Below are positions 52,648 through 61,417 of a stretch of DNA of 64,000 bases, in pieces. A program made the position numbers and the translations under genes. The stretch's first letter is position 1, and each line of letters starts with the position of its first letter. The notes under the pieces are model-generated. The model did not search any database. It was not told where the DNA came from and saw only the letters and a list, made by a program, of their open reading frames with translations. Source of the stretch: DASZIT01 sp963770635 (GTDB taxonomy: Bacteria; Actinomycetota; Acidimicrobiia; Acidimicrobiales; RAAP-2); NCBI GenBank assembly GCA_963770635.1, contig CAVYQI010000007.1, positions 62,001-126,000 of the forward strand. The letters are read 5' to 3'.

Positions 52648-53877
52648 CTAGAGGATGACCGATCCGAGGAGGACGACCAGGGAACCCTTGGCCGAACTCG
52701 GCGCATAACTGCCACCGCCGGCGAAGTTCGCTTGATATCCAAATGCGAGCAAGGTGGAGAGGGCCGACCCCGCCCCACAGGTGGCAGTTCCGGCAGCATT
52801 GGTGGTGGCCGTGCACAGCGGCGAGCCTGACGGGGTGGTGAAGGTGACCGTCTGGCCCGCAAGCGGGACATTCCCGGAACTCAGAGTGGCAGTCGGACCA
52901 GCCAGCAATGACACCGAGGGGAGCAGCTCCAACACCGCCGGCTGCGTCACCAGAGAGGTGGCCGATGGACCATTGAACTGAACCGCGGGGATGTAGTAGG
53001 GCGCACCGCCACCGTTGATCGACCAGCCGCCGTAAGCACTGGCGCAGTTGGCCGGGTCCGAGGGCGGCGGCGAGTCAAGACGGAAGGTTCCAACTCCCGC
53101 CGCCCCGTTGTCGCAGTAATAGGGGCCGTAGGTCGTGTTCTGGTACAGCTTGCCCGGGTAAACGTCCGATCCGGCGGTTACCGCGGTGGCGTCCGAAGAC
53201 AAGCCGACGTTCAGCGAGTCGTACCCACAGCCGCCCGATGCCGCGTGACAAGCGGTGCTATCGCCGTAGGGAGCCGGCCCGTAGTCCGAGGTGTTGTACT
53301 GGATCCCGTAGATGAGGGAGCTCGGAAGCGTCAGGTGCTTGGCACTGAGGTCGAAGGTTATGTTGACGGCCAGACCGTTGTGGCAGGAGGCGTCGGCTGC
53401 GTCATACCACTCCCCCAATGTCCCCTTCGCCTTGGTGCAGTTGGTGTTGTCCGCCGACGGGCGAAAGGGGATGGCGAATGTCTGTGTATCGCTTCCGATC
53501 TGGCTTCCGACCGCACCGTTCGCACCCAGGTTGTAGAGGTTCAAGGTGATCGGGGTCGAGAAGGTGGACCCTGGGGTAGTCACGCAGGAGCCATCGGTCC
53601 AGGTCCCGGTTTGGCAGCCCCAACTGCTCATCGTCACCACAACGTTGCTAAGCGGCCCGGATGAAGTGAGGTTGATGGCATTGCCGAGCTCACTGGTCTG
53701 TGTGGCTTCGAAACTCTCACTGACCACATTTCCCGGAAGGGGACTGACGATGCTGTTGTAAAGCACTGGTGAACTGGCGGCGCCGGCAGTGGATGGTGCG
53801 AACACCATCAAAGTGGCCATTACGCCGAGCACCAGACCGCAGGACGCGGCCAGTCGCTGGACTTTGGATCTCATCAT
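52648..53877 (-). CDS. secreted protein with Ig-like C-terminal domain, function unknown
   Basis: Exported protein of 409 residues. The signal peptide is clear (LAASCGLVLGVMATLMVFAPSTAGAA). The mature part is rich in Ser/Thr/Gly/Asn with aromatic residues (NLYNLGANGAVGSQIGSDTQTFAIPFRPS, YGIQYNTSDYGPAPYGD, YYIPAVQFNG) and several cysteine pairs, resembling a beta-sandwich of unknown type. The last 90 residues (LLAGPTATLSSGNVPLAGQTVTFTTPSGSPLCTATTNAAGTATCG) look like a bacterial Ig-like (Big) module. ATG 53877 has GGGGAG upstream. A strong hairpin ends its transcript. No catalytic motif is visible. Confidence 0.72.
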   Translation of the reverse strand: MMRSKVQRLAASCGLVLGVMATLMVFAPSTAGAASSPVLYNSIVSPLPGNVVSESFEATQTSELGNAINLTSSGPLSNVVVTMSSWGCQTGTWTDGSCVTTPGSTFSTPITLNLYNLGANGAVGSQIGSDTQTFAIPFRPSADNTNCTKAKGTLGEWYDAADASCHNGLAVNITFDLSAKHLTLPSSLIYGIQYNTSDYGPAPYGDSTACHAASGGCGYDSLNVGLSSDATAVTAGSDVYPGKLYQNTTYGPYYCDNGAAGVGTFRLDSPPPSDPANCASAYGGWSINGGGAPYYIPAVQFNGPSATSLVTQPAVLELLPSVSLLAGPTATLSSGNVPLAGQTVTFTTPSGSPLCTATTNAAGTATCGAGSALSTLLAFGYQANFAGGGSYAPSSAKGSLVVLLGSVIL

Positions 53878-54288
53878 TTGACGCTTCTCCCCGCTTTTGG
53901 CACAAGCGCCTGATCTTGGTACTCGTACTGGGGCAACGGGCTGGCTGCTCCTCACTTGCGTTATTGTCCGAGATTCGGCAAAACCAGGGGTGGTACGGCA
54001 GGATTCGCCCTCGGAGATTCGCGCCTCGACATTCCCGAAATTGACGAGAACGCCGCCGCTGCATGCAGCGGGCAGCCGGAGTTCATCGTTCCGACGAACG
54101 ACCGAGAGAGCTCCTGGATGGTCGGCTCGAACGGAGCAACCTACAAATATGGATGCGATGAAGGTCGGATCGCGGCCCAGTATCGGCGTGGTACTAACCA
54201 GAGTGTGTTGGGTGCGGTTCCTACTGATGTTTGATTCGGGAGAACCCCGCTTGTCCCAACCGGGGCCGTGTCGTGCCGGCGCAGCGAC
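53878..54288. other. intergenic region, nothing recognised
   Basis: A 411-bp interval between the start of the secreted-protein gene and the end of the encapsulin gene, both minus strand. It should contain the promoter of the former and the terminator of the latter. A plus-strand frame (53956-54234, TTG start) has no ribosome-binding site or family. A weak CCCCG/CGGGG hairpin lies near 54246-54265. Confidence 0.4.
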
Positions 54289-55095
54289 TCAGAGATAGGC
54301 CAGGTGCACGGCGGCTTCCGGCGTGTTGATCCGGAACGACAGGCTTTCCTCGATATAGAGGTCAACCGAGGCGGCATCGCTGGAGCGGTAGCCGATGGAG
54401 AAATCCTCGCCAACGGTCAACTCGAAGTCCCCGCCCCGCTGGCTGAGCACCACCGCCCCGTCCACCGCCGGCGCCCACACGATTGGACCCTCGAGGATCT
54501 GCCGGATGTGCTCGAAGACAGGGTAGCCGCCGTGTTCGGTGGTCTCGGTCACCCCGGTGTAGCACCGGGCTCCGAGGGCGATGGCATAGGGACCGGCAAT
54601 GTCGGCGGCCCGAAGGGTCGCCACCGCCTGGGCCACGTGCTCGGGATAGTGGCTGTAGTCGTTGCTGATGGCCACTGCTCCGTGGGGTGAGGCATTGGCC
54701 ACGCCGGTAACCGCCCCCGATTCGTAGCCGTGGAAGACCATGTGGTCTTCGGCCAGGGCCGCCGTCCGCCCGGCGGCGATCACCGCCGCCAGATCGATGT
54801 CAGTGGCGCCCCGCTCGGCGGCGGCCAGCTCGATCCGATCGAGCGAGAACGCCGACCTCACCTCGATCAGGGGCGTGACCTTGCGCAGCGCCGCCTCGAC
54901 CCCGTCGAGCGGACCACTGTCCAGCGGGTCGATCCGCCCGACGTCGACGGCGGAATGGCTCCACCCCAGTGGGCCGGTGAAGTCGACCAGTTTGCGGGCG
55001 GCCAGGAAGTGTTTGATCGAACGGCTGGCCTCGGCGTCGATCTGCTCCCAGGCCTCATCGGCGATGGGGGCCAACTCTCGCATCAGATGGTTCAT
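54289..55095 (-). CDS. family 1 encapsulin nanocompartment shell protein
   Basis: HK97-fold shell protein of 268 residues that self-assembles into a protein nanocompartment in the cytosol. It aligns along its length with Mycobacterium Cfp29: start LMRELAPIADEAWEQIDAEASRSIKHFLAARKLVDFTGP, middle LAEDHMVFHGYESGAVTGV, then AGPYAIALGARCYTGVTETTEHGGYPVFEHIRQILEGPIVWAPAVDGAVVLSQRGGDFELTVGEDFSIGY, end VDLYIEESLSFRINTPEAAVHL. All HK97 segments are complete. Its ATG overlaps the stop of the preceding gene by 4 bp (ATGA); that gene's C terminus carries a shell-targeting-like tail, so it is the likely cargo. Assembly size cannot be read from sequence, but family 1 shells of this length are usually T=1. 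Confidence 0.93.
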   Translation of the reverse strand: MNHLMRELAPIADEAWEQIDAEASRSIKHFLAARKLVDFTGPLGWSHSAVDVGRIDPLDSGPLDGVEAALRKVTPLIEVRSAFSLDRIELAAAERGATDIDLAAVIAAGRTAALAEDHMVFHGYESGAVTGVANASPHGAVAISNDYSHYPEHVAQAVATLRAADIAGPYAIALGARCYTGVTETTEHGGYPVFEHIRQILEGPIVWAPAVDGAVVLSQRGGDFELTVGEDFSIGYRSSDAASVDLYIEESLSFRINTPEAAVHLAYL

Positions 55096-55832
55096 GGGAG
55101 CATCCTGCTTTCGCTTCGTAGGTTTCCGATGCCCAGGCCTCCACTCGGGCTCACACCCGAACTTCTACCCAGACTTCCGTCATTGATGGCCGCCTGGGCC
55201 AGGGGATTGGGGGTTGGAGGTCCGATTCGGGTCAGGGTATTGCGGTCGATGTGGGAGAAGGGCTCGTCCCGATCGGGGATGTCCAGCACCCCCTCCTCCT
55301 CGTACGACCACATGTCGTCGGGGTGGATGCTGACGCTCATCCGGTAGCTGAGAGTCCGGAACGCCTGATCGAGAAACGGGTTGGACAGAATCCCGTAGAC
55401 CTCGGAACCCAGCGCGGCCCGCACCTCGAACTCGGTGGCGTCGGGCTCGGCCGTGCCGCCGGCCAGCAGGACCTGACCCCGGGGGATGCCCAGGGTGAGG
55501 GTCACCGTCTTGGTCTCCGGCTCCCAGAGCCAGTAACCCACCTGGTCGTGGAAGGTCTCCGCCTCGCCGGGCTTGACGATGTGGGTGTGATAGCGGAGGC
55601 CGTAGAAGAGCTGGGGACCGTTGGTCTGCCGGTCGATCGGCTGGAGCTCATAGCGCTCGTGGAAGGTGTTGGCCTCGGTGCCGTTGACCACCGGATGCTG
55701 GTCGGCGCCGGTGGCGCTATCCCAAATCCCCGCCATCGGGGCAAGCGGACCGAGATTGGCCAACGTGTCGGGATCCCCATCGGGCTCGGTGTAGATGTCG
55801 TCCCCGTAGGGTTCCACTCCGGTCCAACTCAT
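55092..55832 (-). CDS. nitrobindin/FABP-like beta-barrel protein, candidate encapsulin cargo
   Basis: A 246-residue protein of the nitrobindin-like (heme-binding beta-barrel, DUF1794) superfamily. Visible pieces: LAPMAGIWDSATG (degenerate GxWxGxG opening), NTFHERYELQPIDRQTNGPQLFYGLRYHTHIVKPGEAETFHDQVGYWLWEPETKTVTLTLGIPRGQVLLAGG, YGILSNPFLDQAF and DEPFSHIDRNTLTRI; the His in the last segment aligns with the proximal heme ligand position. A Pro/Asn linker leads to DGSLGRSS (218-225) and GGLGIGNLR (231-239), the latter like encapsulin cargo-loading peptides (LGIGSLK type). Stop/start overlap with the shell gene suggests tight co-expression. ATG 55832 starts the fold; a longer Pro-rich start at 55913 is less likely. 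Whether heme or a fatty acid is bound is unknown. Confidence 0.82.
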   Translation of the reverse strand: MSWTGVEPYGDDIYTEPDGDPDTLANLGPLAPMAGIWDSATGADQHPVVNGTEANTFHERYELQPIDRQTNGPQLFYGLRYHTHIVKPGEAETFHDQVGYWLWEPETKTVTLTLGIPRGQVLLAGGTAEPDATEFEVRAALGSEVYGILSNPFLDQAFRTLSYRMSVSIHPDDMWSYEEEGVLDIPDRDEPFSHIDRNTLTRIGPPTPNPLAQAAINDGSLGRSSGVSPSGGLGIGNLRSESRMLP

Positions 55833-56036
55833 GGTGAGCCAGTTCCCTTCATTCGCCTGCTCGCTCGTCGGGTCGCCGCTCGGCGCCGGCGGCGGGGCGA
55901 CCAGTTGACCCACGCACGTCGGAACCCCTGATGGTGCAGGACAAACAGCGCCTGGTCAAGGATCCTATCGTCGCCCGTATCTTGTCGTGCCGGGCTCCGG
56001 GGCGCACGATCGCCAGGCCGTCGCGCCAAGAGTGGA

Positions 56037-56633
56037 TCAGGCCGGCCTCGACCATGGGGTGTCGTTGAACCGGTTGAGTACCGGCCCGTTGGCACCCCAG
56101 GACACCCGAGTGATCGAGGCGGTCGCCAGGTAGAGCCTCCAGGCTCCCTCATCCCCCAGCCCCAGCGACCAGCAGGTGGCCGACTTGATGGGCGACACAT
56201 GGCTCACCACTACAACATCACCGTCGCCCCTGGCACCGTCCCCGTCGGTGGCGAACAACTCGTCGCACGCCTTGCGCACCCGGATCCCCACCGCCGCCAA
56301 CGACTCACCGCCGGGGGGCCGGTAGTGCGCATCCTCCCGCCACCGCACCCAGACGTCGGCCGGCACTGCCCGCAGAGGCTGGCCGTCGAACTCGCCGTAG
56401 TCGACTTCGATCCATCGTTGATCGATCTCCACCGGCACCCCCAGCCCCAGCGCCTCGGCGGTGTCCCGGGCCCGGGACAGCGGGCTGGAGATCAACCGGG
56501 TGACACCGGTCAGGGACGACCCGAGGGACCGGGCCTGTTCGAGACCCCGCTCGGTAAGGGGGGCGTCCAGGCGGCCGAGGAGCAGCCCGTCGGCGTTGCC
56601 GGTGGATTCCCCGTGGCGGACCAGGATCAGCAC
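56037..56633 (-). CDS. histidine phosphatase family protein
   Basis: Phosphoglycerate-mutase-like phosphatase of 198 residues. The catalytic RHGES (LILVRHGESTGNADG) is at residues 5-9, ISSPLSRARDTAEAL supplies the second arginine, DYGEFDGQPLRAV the acid region, and VVVVSHVSPIKS the second catalytic histidine. The motif set fits cobalamin/phosphoserine-type phosphatases; substrate unknown. Start ATG 56633 gives the normal family length. It is followed at 204 bp by the encapsulin cargo gene; a link is not evident. The zinc-ribbon gene ends 28 bp upstream. Confidence 0.9.
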   Translation of the reverse strand: MLILVRHGESTGNADGLLLGRLDAPLTERGLEQARSLGSSLTGVTRLISSPLSRARDTAEALGLGVPVEIDQRWIEVDYGEFDGQPLRAVPADVWVRWREDAHYRPPGGESLAAVGIRVRKACDELFATDGDGARGDGDVVVVSHVSPIKSATCWSLGLGDEGAWRLYLATASITRVSWGANGPVLNRFNDTPWSRPA

Positions 56634-56660
56634 CGGCCGAACCGTACTGCCGTCACGATC

Positions 56661-57377
56661 TCAGTGGACCAGGATGCGACCACACTGGTCGCAAGTGGCG
56701 AACTCCTCGGGTGGAAGCCGGCGAATGCGCTCGACTTCCTTGGATGGCAGGGTGAGATGGCACCCGTCGCACCGGTCCCCGACCAGGCGGGCCGCCCCCA
56801 CCCCGCCGAGGTGGGCCCGTAGCTTCTCGTACTGCTCGGCCAGATCGGAGGGCAGCCGGACGGCCTGTTCAGCCCGTTGGGCCTCCTCGACCACGATCGC
56901 CTGGTCGATGCGGGTCACTTCTTGGCTGATGATCCCTTGGAGCCGGTGGGCATCCGCCTCCAGCCGCGCCGCCGCCGTCTCGTTCGCCTCGAGGGCCGCG
57001 TCGAGCGGGTCTTCCTCGTCGACCAGCTCGAGTTCGAGCTCCTCCAGTTGTGCCTGCCGCTCGGCCAGGTGATGGACCTCGCCGTCCATGGCCTGCAGAT
57101 CCCGGGAGGCGGAGACGCCGCCGGTCAACATCCGTTGCTCGATCTCGTGCCGCCGCTTGGTGGCCGCGGCGATCTGCTCCTCGAGGGAGGCCTGCCGGGA
57201 TTTCAAGTCGTCCACCTGGGTCCGCACCACTGTCCCCTCAGCGGCGACTTCCAACCGCCGGGCCTCGATCTTGGCCAGTTCGGCCTGCTCGGGAAGGGTC
57301 TGGCGTCGGTGACGGAGCTGGTCGAGGGTGGTGTCGTGCTGCTGGACTTCCAGAAGCGTGTCGAACGGCTCAGCCAT
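56661..57377 (-). CDS. C4-type zinc-ribbon coiled-coil protein
   Basis: A 238-residue protein with a long N-terminal coiled-coil hairpin (LEVQQHDTTLDQLRHRRQTLPEQAELAKIEARRLEV ... LEADAHRLQGIISQEVTRIDQ) and a C-terminal zinc ribbon with CDGCHLTLPS and ATCDQCGRIL (four cysteines), as in the CT398/HP0958-type family. Homologues bind RNA or assist RNA polymerase or flagellar functions in other phyla; the actinobacterial role is unknown. ATG 57377 has GAGGAC upstream. It starts a minus-strand run into the phosphatase gene, and lies 24 bp from the Nudix gene end. Confidence 0.9.
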   Translation of the reverse strand: MAEPFDTLLEVQQHDTTLDQLRHRRQTLPEQAELAKIEARRLEVAAEGTVVRTQVDDLKSRQASLEEQIAAATKRRHEIEQRMLTGGVSASRDLQAMDGEVHHLAERQAQLEELELELVDEEDPLDAALEANETAAARLEADAHRLQGIISQEVTRIDQAIVVEEAQRAEQAVRLPSDLAEQYEKLRAHLGGVGAARLVGDRCDGCHLTLPSKEVERIRRLPPEEFATCDQCGRILVH

Positions 57378-57401
57378 CGCGGGTCCTCTCACTCGTCTCG
57401 T

Positions 57402-57953
57402 TCACCCCCGGGATGGGCACCGAGGTATCGATGACTCTATGGGCCGCCCGCAGAGCGCGCCGAGTAATGAGTCGTCGGCCATCTCCTCCGCCTCGGGCCA
57501 GGTGAACCAAGCCACCTCCTGGCTCTCGTCCGGAGGGGGCGCGGGGTCCTGGTCGGGGGCGAACATCAGGTACCGGACGTCAAGGTGGACGTGACCGTTG
57601 GCGGCCGGATGGACGTCCACGTGCACCATCACCGGGCCGTGAGGCGGATGGGAGAGACTCAGGCCGGTCTCCTCGCCCGACTCCCTCAGGGCGGCGTCGG
57701 CCGGAGTCTCACCCGGCTCCATATGCCCCCCCGGTTGCATCCACATCTTCAGCCGGCGGTGGTTGTGGAGGATGACCCCCCGAGGGCCGACGACGATGCC
57801 CGATCCGGTCACGTGGGTGAGGTCGGCGTTCTCGTCGAAGGGCCGTTCGAGGCTGTTGAGTTCAGCGAGGAAGGTGGTCCGCGACTCGGCTTCCCGCTTG
57901 TCGGCGGGTTGATGCGCCTCGATGGCCGACCGGAGCTCCTGGACGTCGTTCAC
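57402..57953 (-). CDS. Nudix hydrolase
   Basis: Nucleotide-linked pyrophosphatase family protein of 183 residues. The Nudix box is complete: GHMEPGETPADAALRESGEETGL (GxxxxEx7REUxEExGU), at about residues 81-103, preceded by MWMQPGG. An acidic loop with Pro-rich DQDPAPPPDESQEVAWFTWPEAEEM follows. Substrate cannot be deduced. GTG 57953 overlaps the YceH-like gene stop by 4 bp (GTGA), so the two are coupled. Confidence 0.92.
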   Translation of the reverse strand: MNDVQELRSAIEAHQPADKREAESRTTFLAELNSLERPFDENADLTHVTGSGIVVGPRGVILHNHRRLKMWMQPGGHMEPGETPADAALRESGEETGLSLSHPPHGPVMVHVDVHPAANGHVHLDVRYLMFAPDQDPAPPPDESQEVAWFTWPEAEEMADDSLLGALCGRPIESSIPRCPSRG

Positions 57954-58672
57954 TGGCCGCCCCCGGTATCGATGCCGAGCTCTGCCCTCACTGCGTCGAG
58001 GTCACGGCGCAACGCCGCCACCTCACCGGACAACTGTTCGATGCGCTGGAGGGCAGTCAGCCCCTGGCTCGGGCGGCTGTCTCCGTCTTCGTCTCCGGGG
58101 ACCGTCGTCGAGCCCCGGGGGGCGGAGGGAGGTTCGGCGACCGACAGCAATGGGTCGGTGCCGAGCAGATGGACGAAGCGCCCCTCCTTCTGGCCCGGGC
58201 CCCGGGGCACCGGCGCCACCAGACCGCCGGCATGCTCCTCCAACAGGTCCAGCTCGTGGGCAACCTGTCGGAGGTCGTCGAACTCCGCCATCCGCTCCGT
58301 CCGGGTGCGGATCTCGCTGACGGTCTGGGGGCCGCGGAGCAACAGGACGGCGAGGATGGCCAGTTGCGGCTCGTCGACGCCCAGGGCGTCGCGGAGCACG
58401 TGCTCGTAGCGCAGGACCGACCGGCCGTGGGTCGGATGGACGAAGCGGGTCAGGCCCTTCTGCTTGAGGGTCCGGACGGCCAACTCGGCGGTGGCCTCGT
58501 CGTAGGAGACCACCGGATAGCGGTTCGAGGCCTGGTTGCAGGCGAGGGTCAGCCCGTTGAGGGTCAAGGGATACTGCTGGGGGGTGGTCAGCTGCTTCTC
58601 GATGAGGCAGCCGAGCACCCGGATCTCTTCCGCGGAGAGCTCCGGCCGGTCGACCCCCACGGCGATGGTCAT
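57950..58672 (-). CDS. DUF480/YceH family protein
   Basis: A 240-residue protein of the YceH (UPF0502) family, two winged-helix domains. Signature segments: LSAEEIRVLGCLIEKQLTTPQQYPLTLNGLTLACNQASNRYPVVSYDE, VRTLKQKGLTRFVHPTHGRSVLRYEHVL and LAILAVLLLRGPQTVSEIRTRTERMAEF. The C terminus adds a coiled segment RIEQLSGEVAALRRDLDAVRAEL. Function unknown; probable DNA-binding or adaptor role. ATG 58672 has GGAG upstream; the ORF continues upstream without homology. Coupled to the Nudix gene. Confidence 0.9.
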   Translation of the reverse strand: MTIAVGVDRPELSAEEIRVLGCLIEKQLTTPQQYPLTLNGLTLACNQASNRYPVVSYDEATAELAVRTLKQKGLTRFVHPTHGRSVLRYEHVLRDALGVDEPQLAILAVLLLRGPQTVSEIRTRTERMAEFDDLRQVAHELDLLEEHAGGLVAPVPRGPGQKEGRFVHLLGTDPLLSVAEPPSAPRGSTTVPGDEDGDSRPSQGLTALQRIEQLSGEVAALRRDLDAVRAELGIDTGGGQ

Positions 58673-58803
58673 CGGTCTCCTGTCTTCAACGGGTCCCACC
58701 GGAGGGGCTTGCCGGGGGCGGCCGGAATCTAGGTTGGACGCGTAGTGTTCCTGTCGCTCCCTCGAAAGCACCGGAGCCGGGGTTCCGACTCCACCACCCC
58801 GGA

Positions 58804-59034
58804 TCAGGCAGACTTGCGACGCTGACGGTGGATCCGGCGGCGTTCGCGTTCGGTGGCCCCGCCCCAGATGCCCTCGCGTTCCCGGCTGGCCAGCGCATGC
58901 TCGAGGCAGGCCTCCCGGACCGCGCACTGATCGCAGATAGCCTTCGCTTCACCGGCCTCCTCGTCGGAGATCGGGTAGAAAACATCTGGATCGATGCCCC
59001 GGCAGGCTGCATGCTTGCGCCAGGTGGCACTCAT
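58804..59034 (-). CDS. WhiB-family Fe-S transcriptional regulator
   Basis: Actinobacterial redox-sensing regulator of 76 residues. Four cluster ligands Cys11, Cys34, Cys37 and Cys43 (ICDQCAVREAC) bind [4Fe-4S]; GIWGG (55-59) is the beta-turn; the basic tail TERERRRIHRQRRKSA binds DNA. Composition and size are nearest WhiB1/WhiB2. The 279-bp upstream interval should hold its promoter; no operator could be assigned. It marks the organism as an actinomycete. Confidence 0.95.
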   Translation of the reverse strand: MSATWRKHAACRGIDPDVFYPISDEEAGEAKAICDQCAVREACLEHALASREREGIWGGATERERRRIHRQRRKSA

Positions 59035-59313
59035 GGGAACGTCACTTTCTCACTGTGATTAGGGTACTGGTCGCTCCGCCGGGTGTACGCACCGGTGACC
59101 AGGGAGTACGCGGTCTACCGGTGAAAGAAGGCGGAAAAGACAGTATGGCCCAGGAAGTGGCCGGATGTCCACCCATAGCACCGATTTCGCATCCCGAGTG
59201 CCGCAAGGGACCGCCGTCCGGGTTTGGGCGCCCGGGGAGGCCCGATCCGACGATCCCTTAGGCTCGCAAACGTCGGATCCCGTGGTCGGGATCGGGGACA
59301 GAAGGCGGACGAC

Positions 59314-60233
59314 GTGCCGGCTGAACCATTGAGTGGAAAGACGATCGTGATCACCGGGACGACCGGACAGGTGGCCGAGCCGGTGGCCGTCGCCCTGGCC
59401 AAGGCGAACGAGGTGATCGGGGCGGCCCGGTTCCGGGACGACGCCGCCGGGCCCGCCTGGAAGCGGCCGGGATCCGTTGCGTCCCCATCGACCTGGTCAC
59501 CGGCGACGTGTCAGGGCTGCCGGCCGACGCCGATTACGTCATCAACTTCGCGGTGACCAAGTCGAACGACTGGAACACCGATCTGGACGCCAACTGCGGA
59601 GGGTTGGCCGCCCTGATGGAGCACCACCGCGGGCCATTGCCTTCCTCCACTGCTCGTCCACCGCCGTCTACAAGCCGATGGGTCACCACGTTTCGAAGAG
59701 GACGACCAGTTGGGCGACAACCATGCCGTGTGGCCCTTCCTCCGCACGTACAGCATCGCAAGATCGCCGCCGAGGCCACTGCCCGGTGGGCAGCCCGCCG
59801 GTTCGAGCTCCCCACCACCATCGCCCGGCTGTCGGTCCCCTACGGCGACCGGCGGGGGCTGGCCGGCCATCCACCTCGAGATGATGCTCAACGGCAACCC
59901 CATCCCCGTGCACATCGACGCCCCCAGCGTGTATCACCCGCTCCACGAGGACGACATCATCGGGATGGTGCCCGACCTCCTGACCGCGCCACCTGCCGAC
60001 CACCATCGTCAACTGGGGAGGGGACGACGCCGTGAGCATCGAAGACTGGTGCGGCCTACCTGTCCGAGCTGACCGGGGTCGAAGCCAAGTTCGAACCCAC
60101 CGCCAACACCATCGACAGCGTGCAGATCGACCTGACGCTGATGCACCAGCTGCTCGGTCCGACGACGGTGGAATGGCGCGACGGGTTGCACCGGATGGTC
60201 ACCACCCGCCACCCCGAGCTCCTGAACAACTGA
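59314..60233 (+). pseudogene. NAD-dependent epimerase/dehydratase family protein, heavily frameshifted
   Basis: Extended/atypical SDR of about 305 residues when restored. It begins with the Rossmann segment GKTIVITGTTGQVAEPVAVAL, continues IRCVPIDLVTGDVSGLPADADYVINFAVTKSNDW, AIAFLHCSSTAVYKPMGHHVFEEDDQ, YSIAKIAAEATARWAARRFELPTTIARLSVPYGDRRG, HPLHEDDIIGMV, TIVNWGGDDAVSIEDW and ends at 60233. At least seven single-base indels are required (near 59455, 59633, 59692, 59759, 59862, 59998 and 60052). The catalytic YxxxK-like YSIAK is preserved. Either a decaying gene or a poorly resolved stretch; the neighbours WhiB and adk are intact. Confidence 0.8.
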
Positions 60234-60311
60234 GTCTCAGGCCCATGGGCACAGCACCACGGGTGAGGGCCAGGTTCCGGGTCCGACCGATGCAATCGGC
60301 TTCCTGCCAAC

Positions 60312-60968
60312 ATGCGTAAGTACGTCATCATGGGGGTCCAGGGGAGCGGGAAGGGCACCCAGGCCAAGCTCCTGGCCGATGACTTCGACCTGGTGCACAT
60401 CAGCGTCGGCGACATCTTGCGGTCCCACATCCAGTCCCATACCAAGCTCGGGGCCCGGGTGAGAAGGATCGTGAACGACGGCCACCTGGTGGACGACGAT
60501 CTCATCGAACACGTCGTCCAGACGCGCCTGGCTGAGCACGACTGGAACTTCGGGTTCATCATCGACGGATTCCCCCGCAACTCGCGCCAGGCGGAGTTCT
60601 TCCTCGAGAGCTACGACATCGACGGGGTGATCAACCTCCACCTTCCCGACGCCGAGGTCAAACGCCGGGTCCTGGCTCGTCGTGTCTGCGAAGGCTGCGG
60701 GCTGGACTACAACCTGATCGAAAGCCGCCCGGCCGAGCCGGATGTCTGCGACGTCTGCGGGGGCCGGTTGGTGGCCCGGGAGGATGACACCCCCGAGGCG
60801 CTGGCCATCCGCATCCGGGAGTACCACGAGCACACCGCTCCGGTGCTGCAGATCTTCGAGCGCAAGGAGTACGTGGCTACCATCGACGCCACCGAGTCGA
60901 TCGAAAAGGTCCAGGCGGCGATCAGGGCCCGGTTCGGGCTCCCACCGATGTCGACGAAAACGAAGTAG
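60312..60968 (+). CDS. adk: adenylate kinase with zinc-binding LID
   Basis: Nucleoside monophosphate kinase of 218 residues that interconverts ATP+AMP and two ADP. The P-loop GVQGSGKGTQ is at 8-17 (usual form GxPGSGKGT, so one change), the AMP site HISVGDILRS, and DGFPRN at 85-90. The LID has a zinc site with Cys126, Cys129, Cys146 and Cys149 (CEGC, CDVC), of the long-LID kind. It is not in the usual secY-adk-map cluster, so it may be a second, divergent copy. No start ambiguity: ATG 60312. Confidence 0.88.
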   Translation: MRKYVIMGVQGSGKGTQAKLLADDFDLVHISVGDILRSHIQSHTKLGARVRRIVNDGHLVDDDLIEHVVQTRLAEHDWNFGFIIDGFPRNSRQAEFFLESYDIDGVINLHLPDAEVKRRVLARRVCEGCGLDYNLIESRPAEPDVCDVCGGRLVAREDDTPEALAIRIREYHEHTAPVLQIFERKEYVATIDATESIEKVQAAIRARFGLPPMSTKTK

Positions 60969-60988
60969 GTCCTTGGCGAGGACGAGGG

Positions 60989-61267
60989 TCAGCCGATGAC
61001 GATGTGTCCGTAGGCGCTGCACAGGCCCAGCCCCTCGAGGACGAGAAACGTGGCGACGAGGCCGGCGACCACCGGGACCTTCCATCCCCTGACCGGACGG
61101 GCCAGACCCAGGGGCATGTACCACTCGGGTAACAGTCCCGGTGACTGGGCTAGATAAACGTCCATCGGCATCGCATCGGCCCCGAGCGGTGCGTCGGGAT
61201 CGGCGGCCAGGGCCAATTCGATCAGCTCGGAATCCGTGGGCCTCCGGTCGTCGGCGTCATCATCCAC
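60989..61267 (-). CDS. small membrane protein
   Basis: A 92-residue protein of unknown family. The N-terminal half is acidic (MDDDADDRRPTDSELIELALAADPD); the second half has one strong hydrophobic segment VPVVAGLVATFLVLEGLGLCSAYG close to the C terminus, so a tail-anchored or single-pass membrane protein is expected. It is convergent with adk (20 bp apart). ATG 61267 is the only reasonable start. Confidence 0.6.
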   Translation of the reverse strand: MDDDADDRRPTDSELIELALAADPDAPLGADAMPMDVYLAQSPGLLPEWYMPLGLARPVRGWKVPVVAGLVATFLVLEGLGLCSAYGHIVIG

Positions 61268-61417
61268 AGCTCAACCTTAGATCAGTTTTAGGGTCAGGCC
61301 GAGGTGAGTGGGGAAAGCTGATCCGGTTGGCCGGCTTCCGGAGCTGCCGGTGCTGGCTGGAGCGAGACCCCGACCGGTCCGGCGACGCGGCCGGGGTCCC
61401 GTGGCTGGCGCGCCGGC

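Noticed and set aside
53956..54234. Plus-strand 92-codon frame in the gap before the encapsulin gene
   Set aside because: TTG start without ribosome-binding site, no homology recognised, opposite to the direction of both neighbours.
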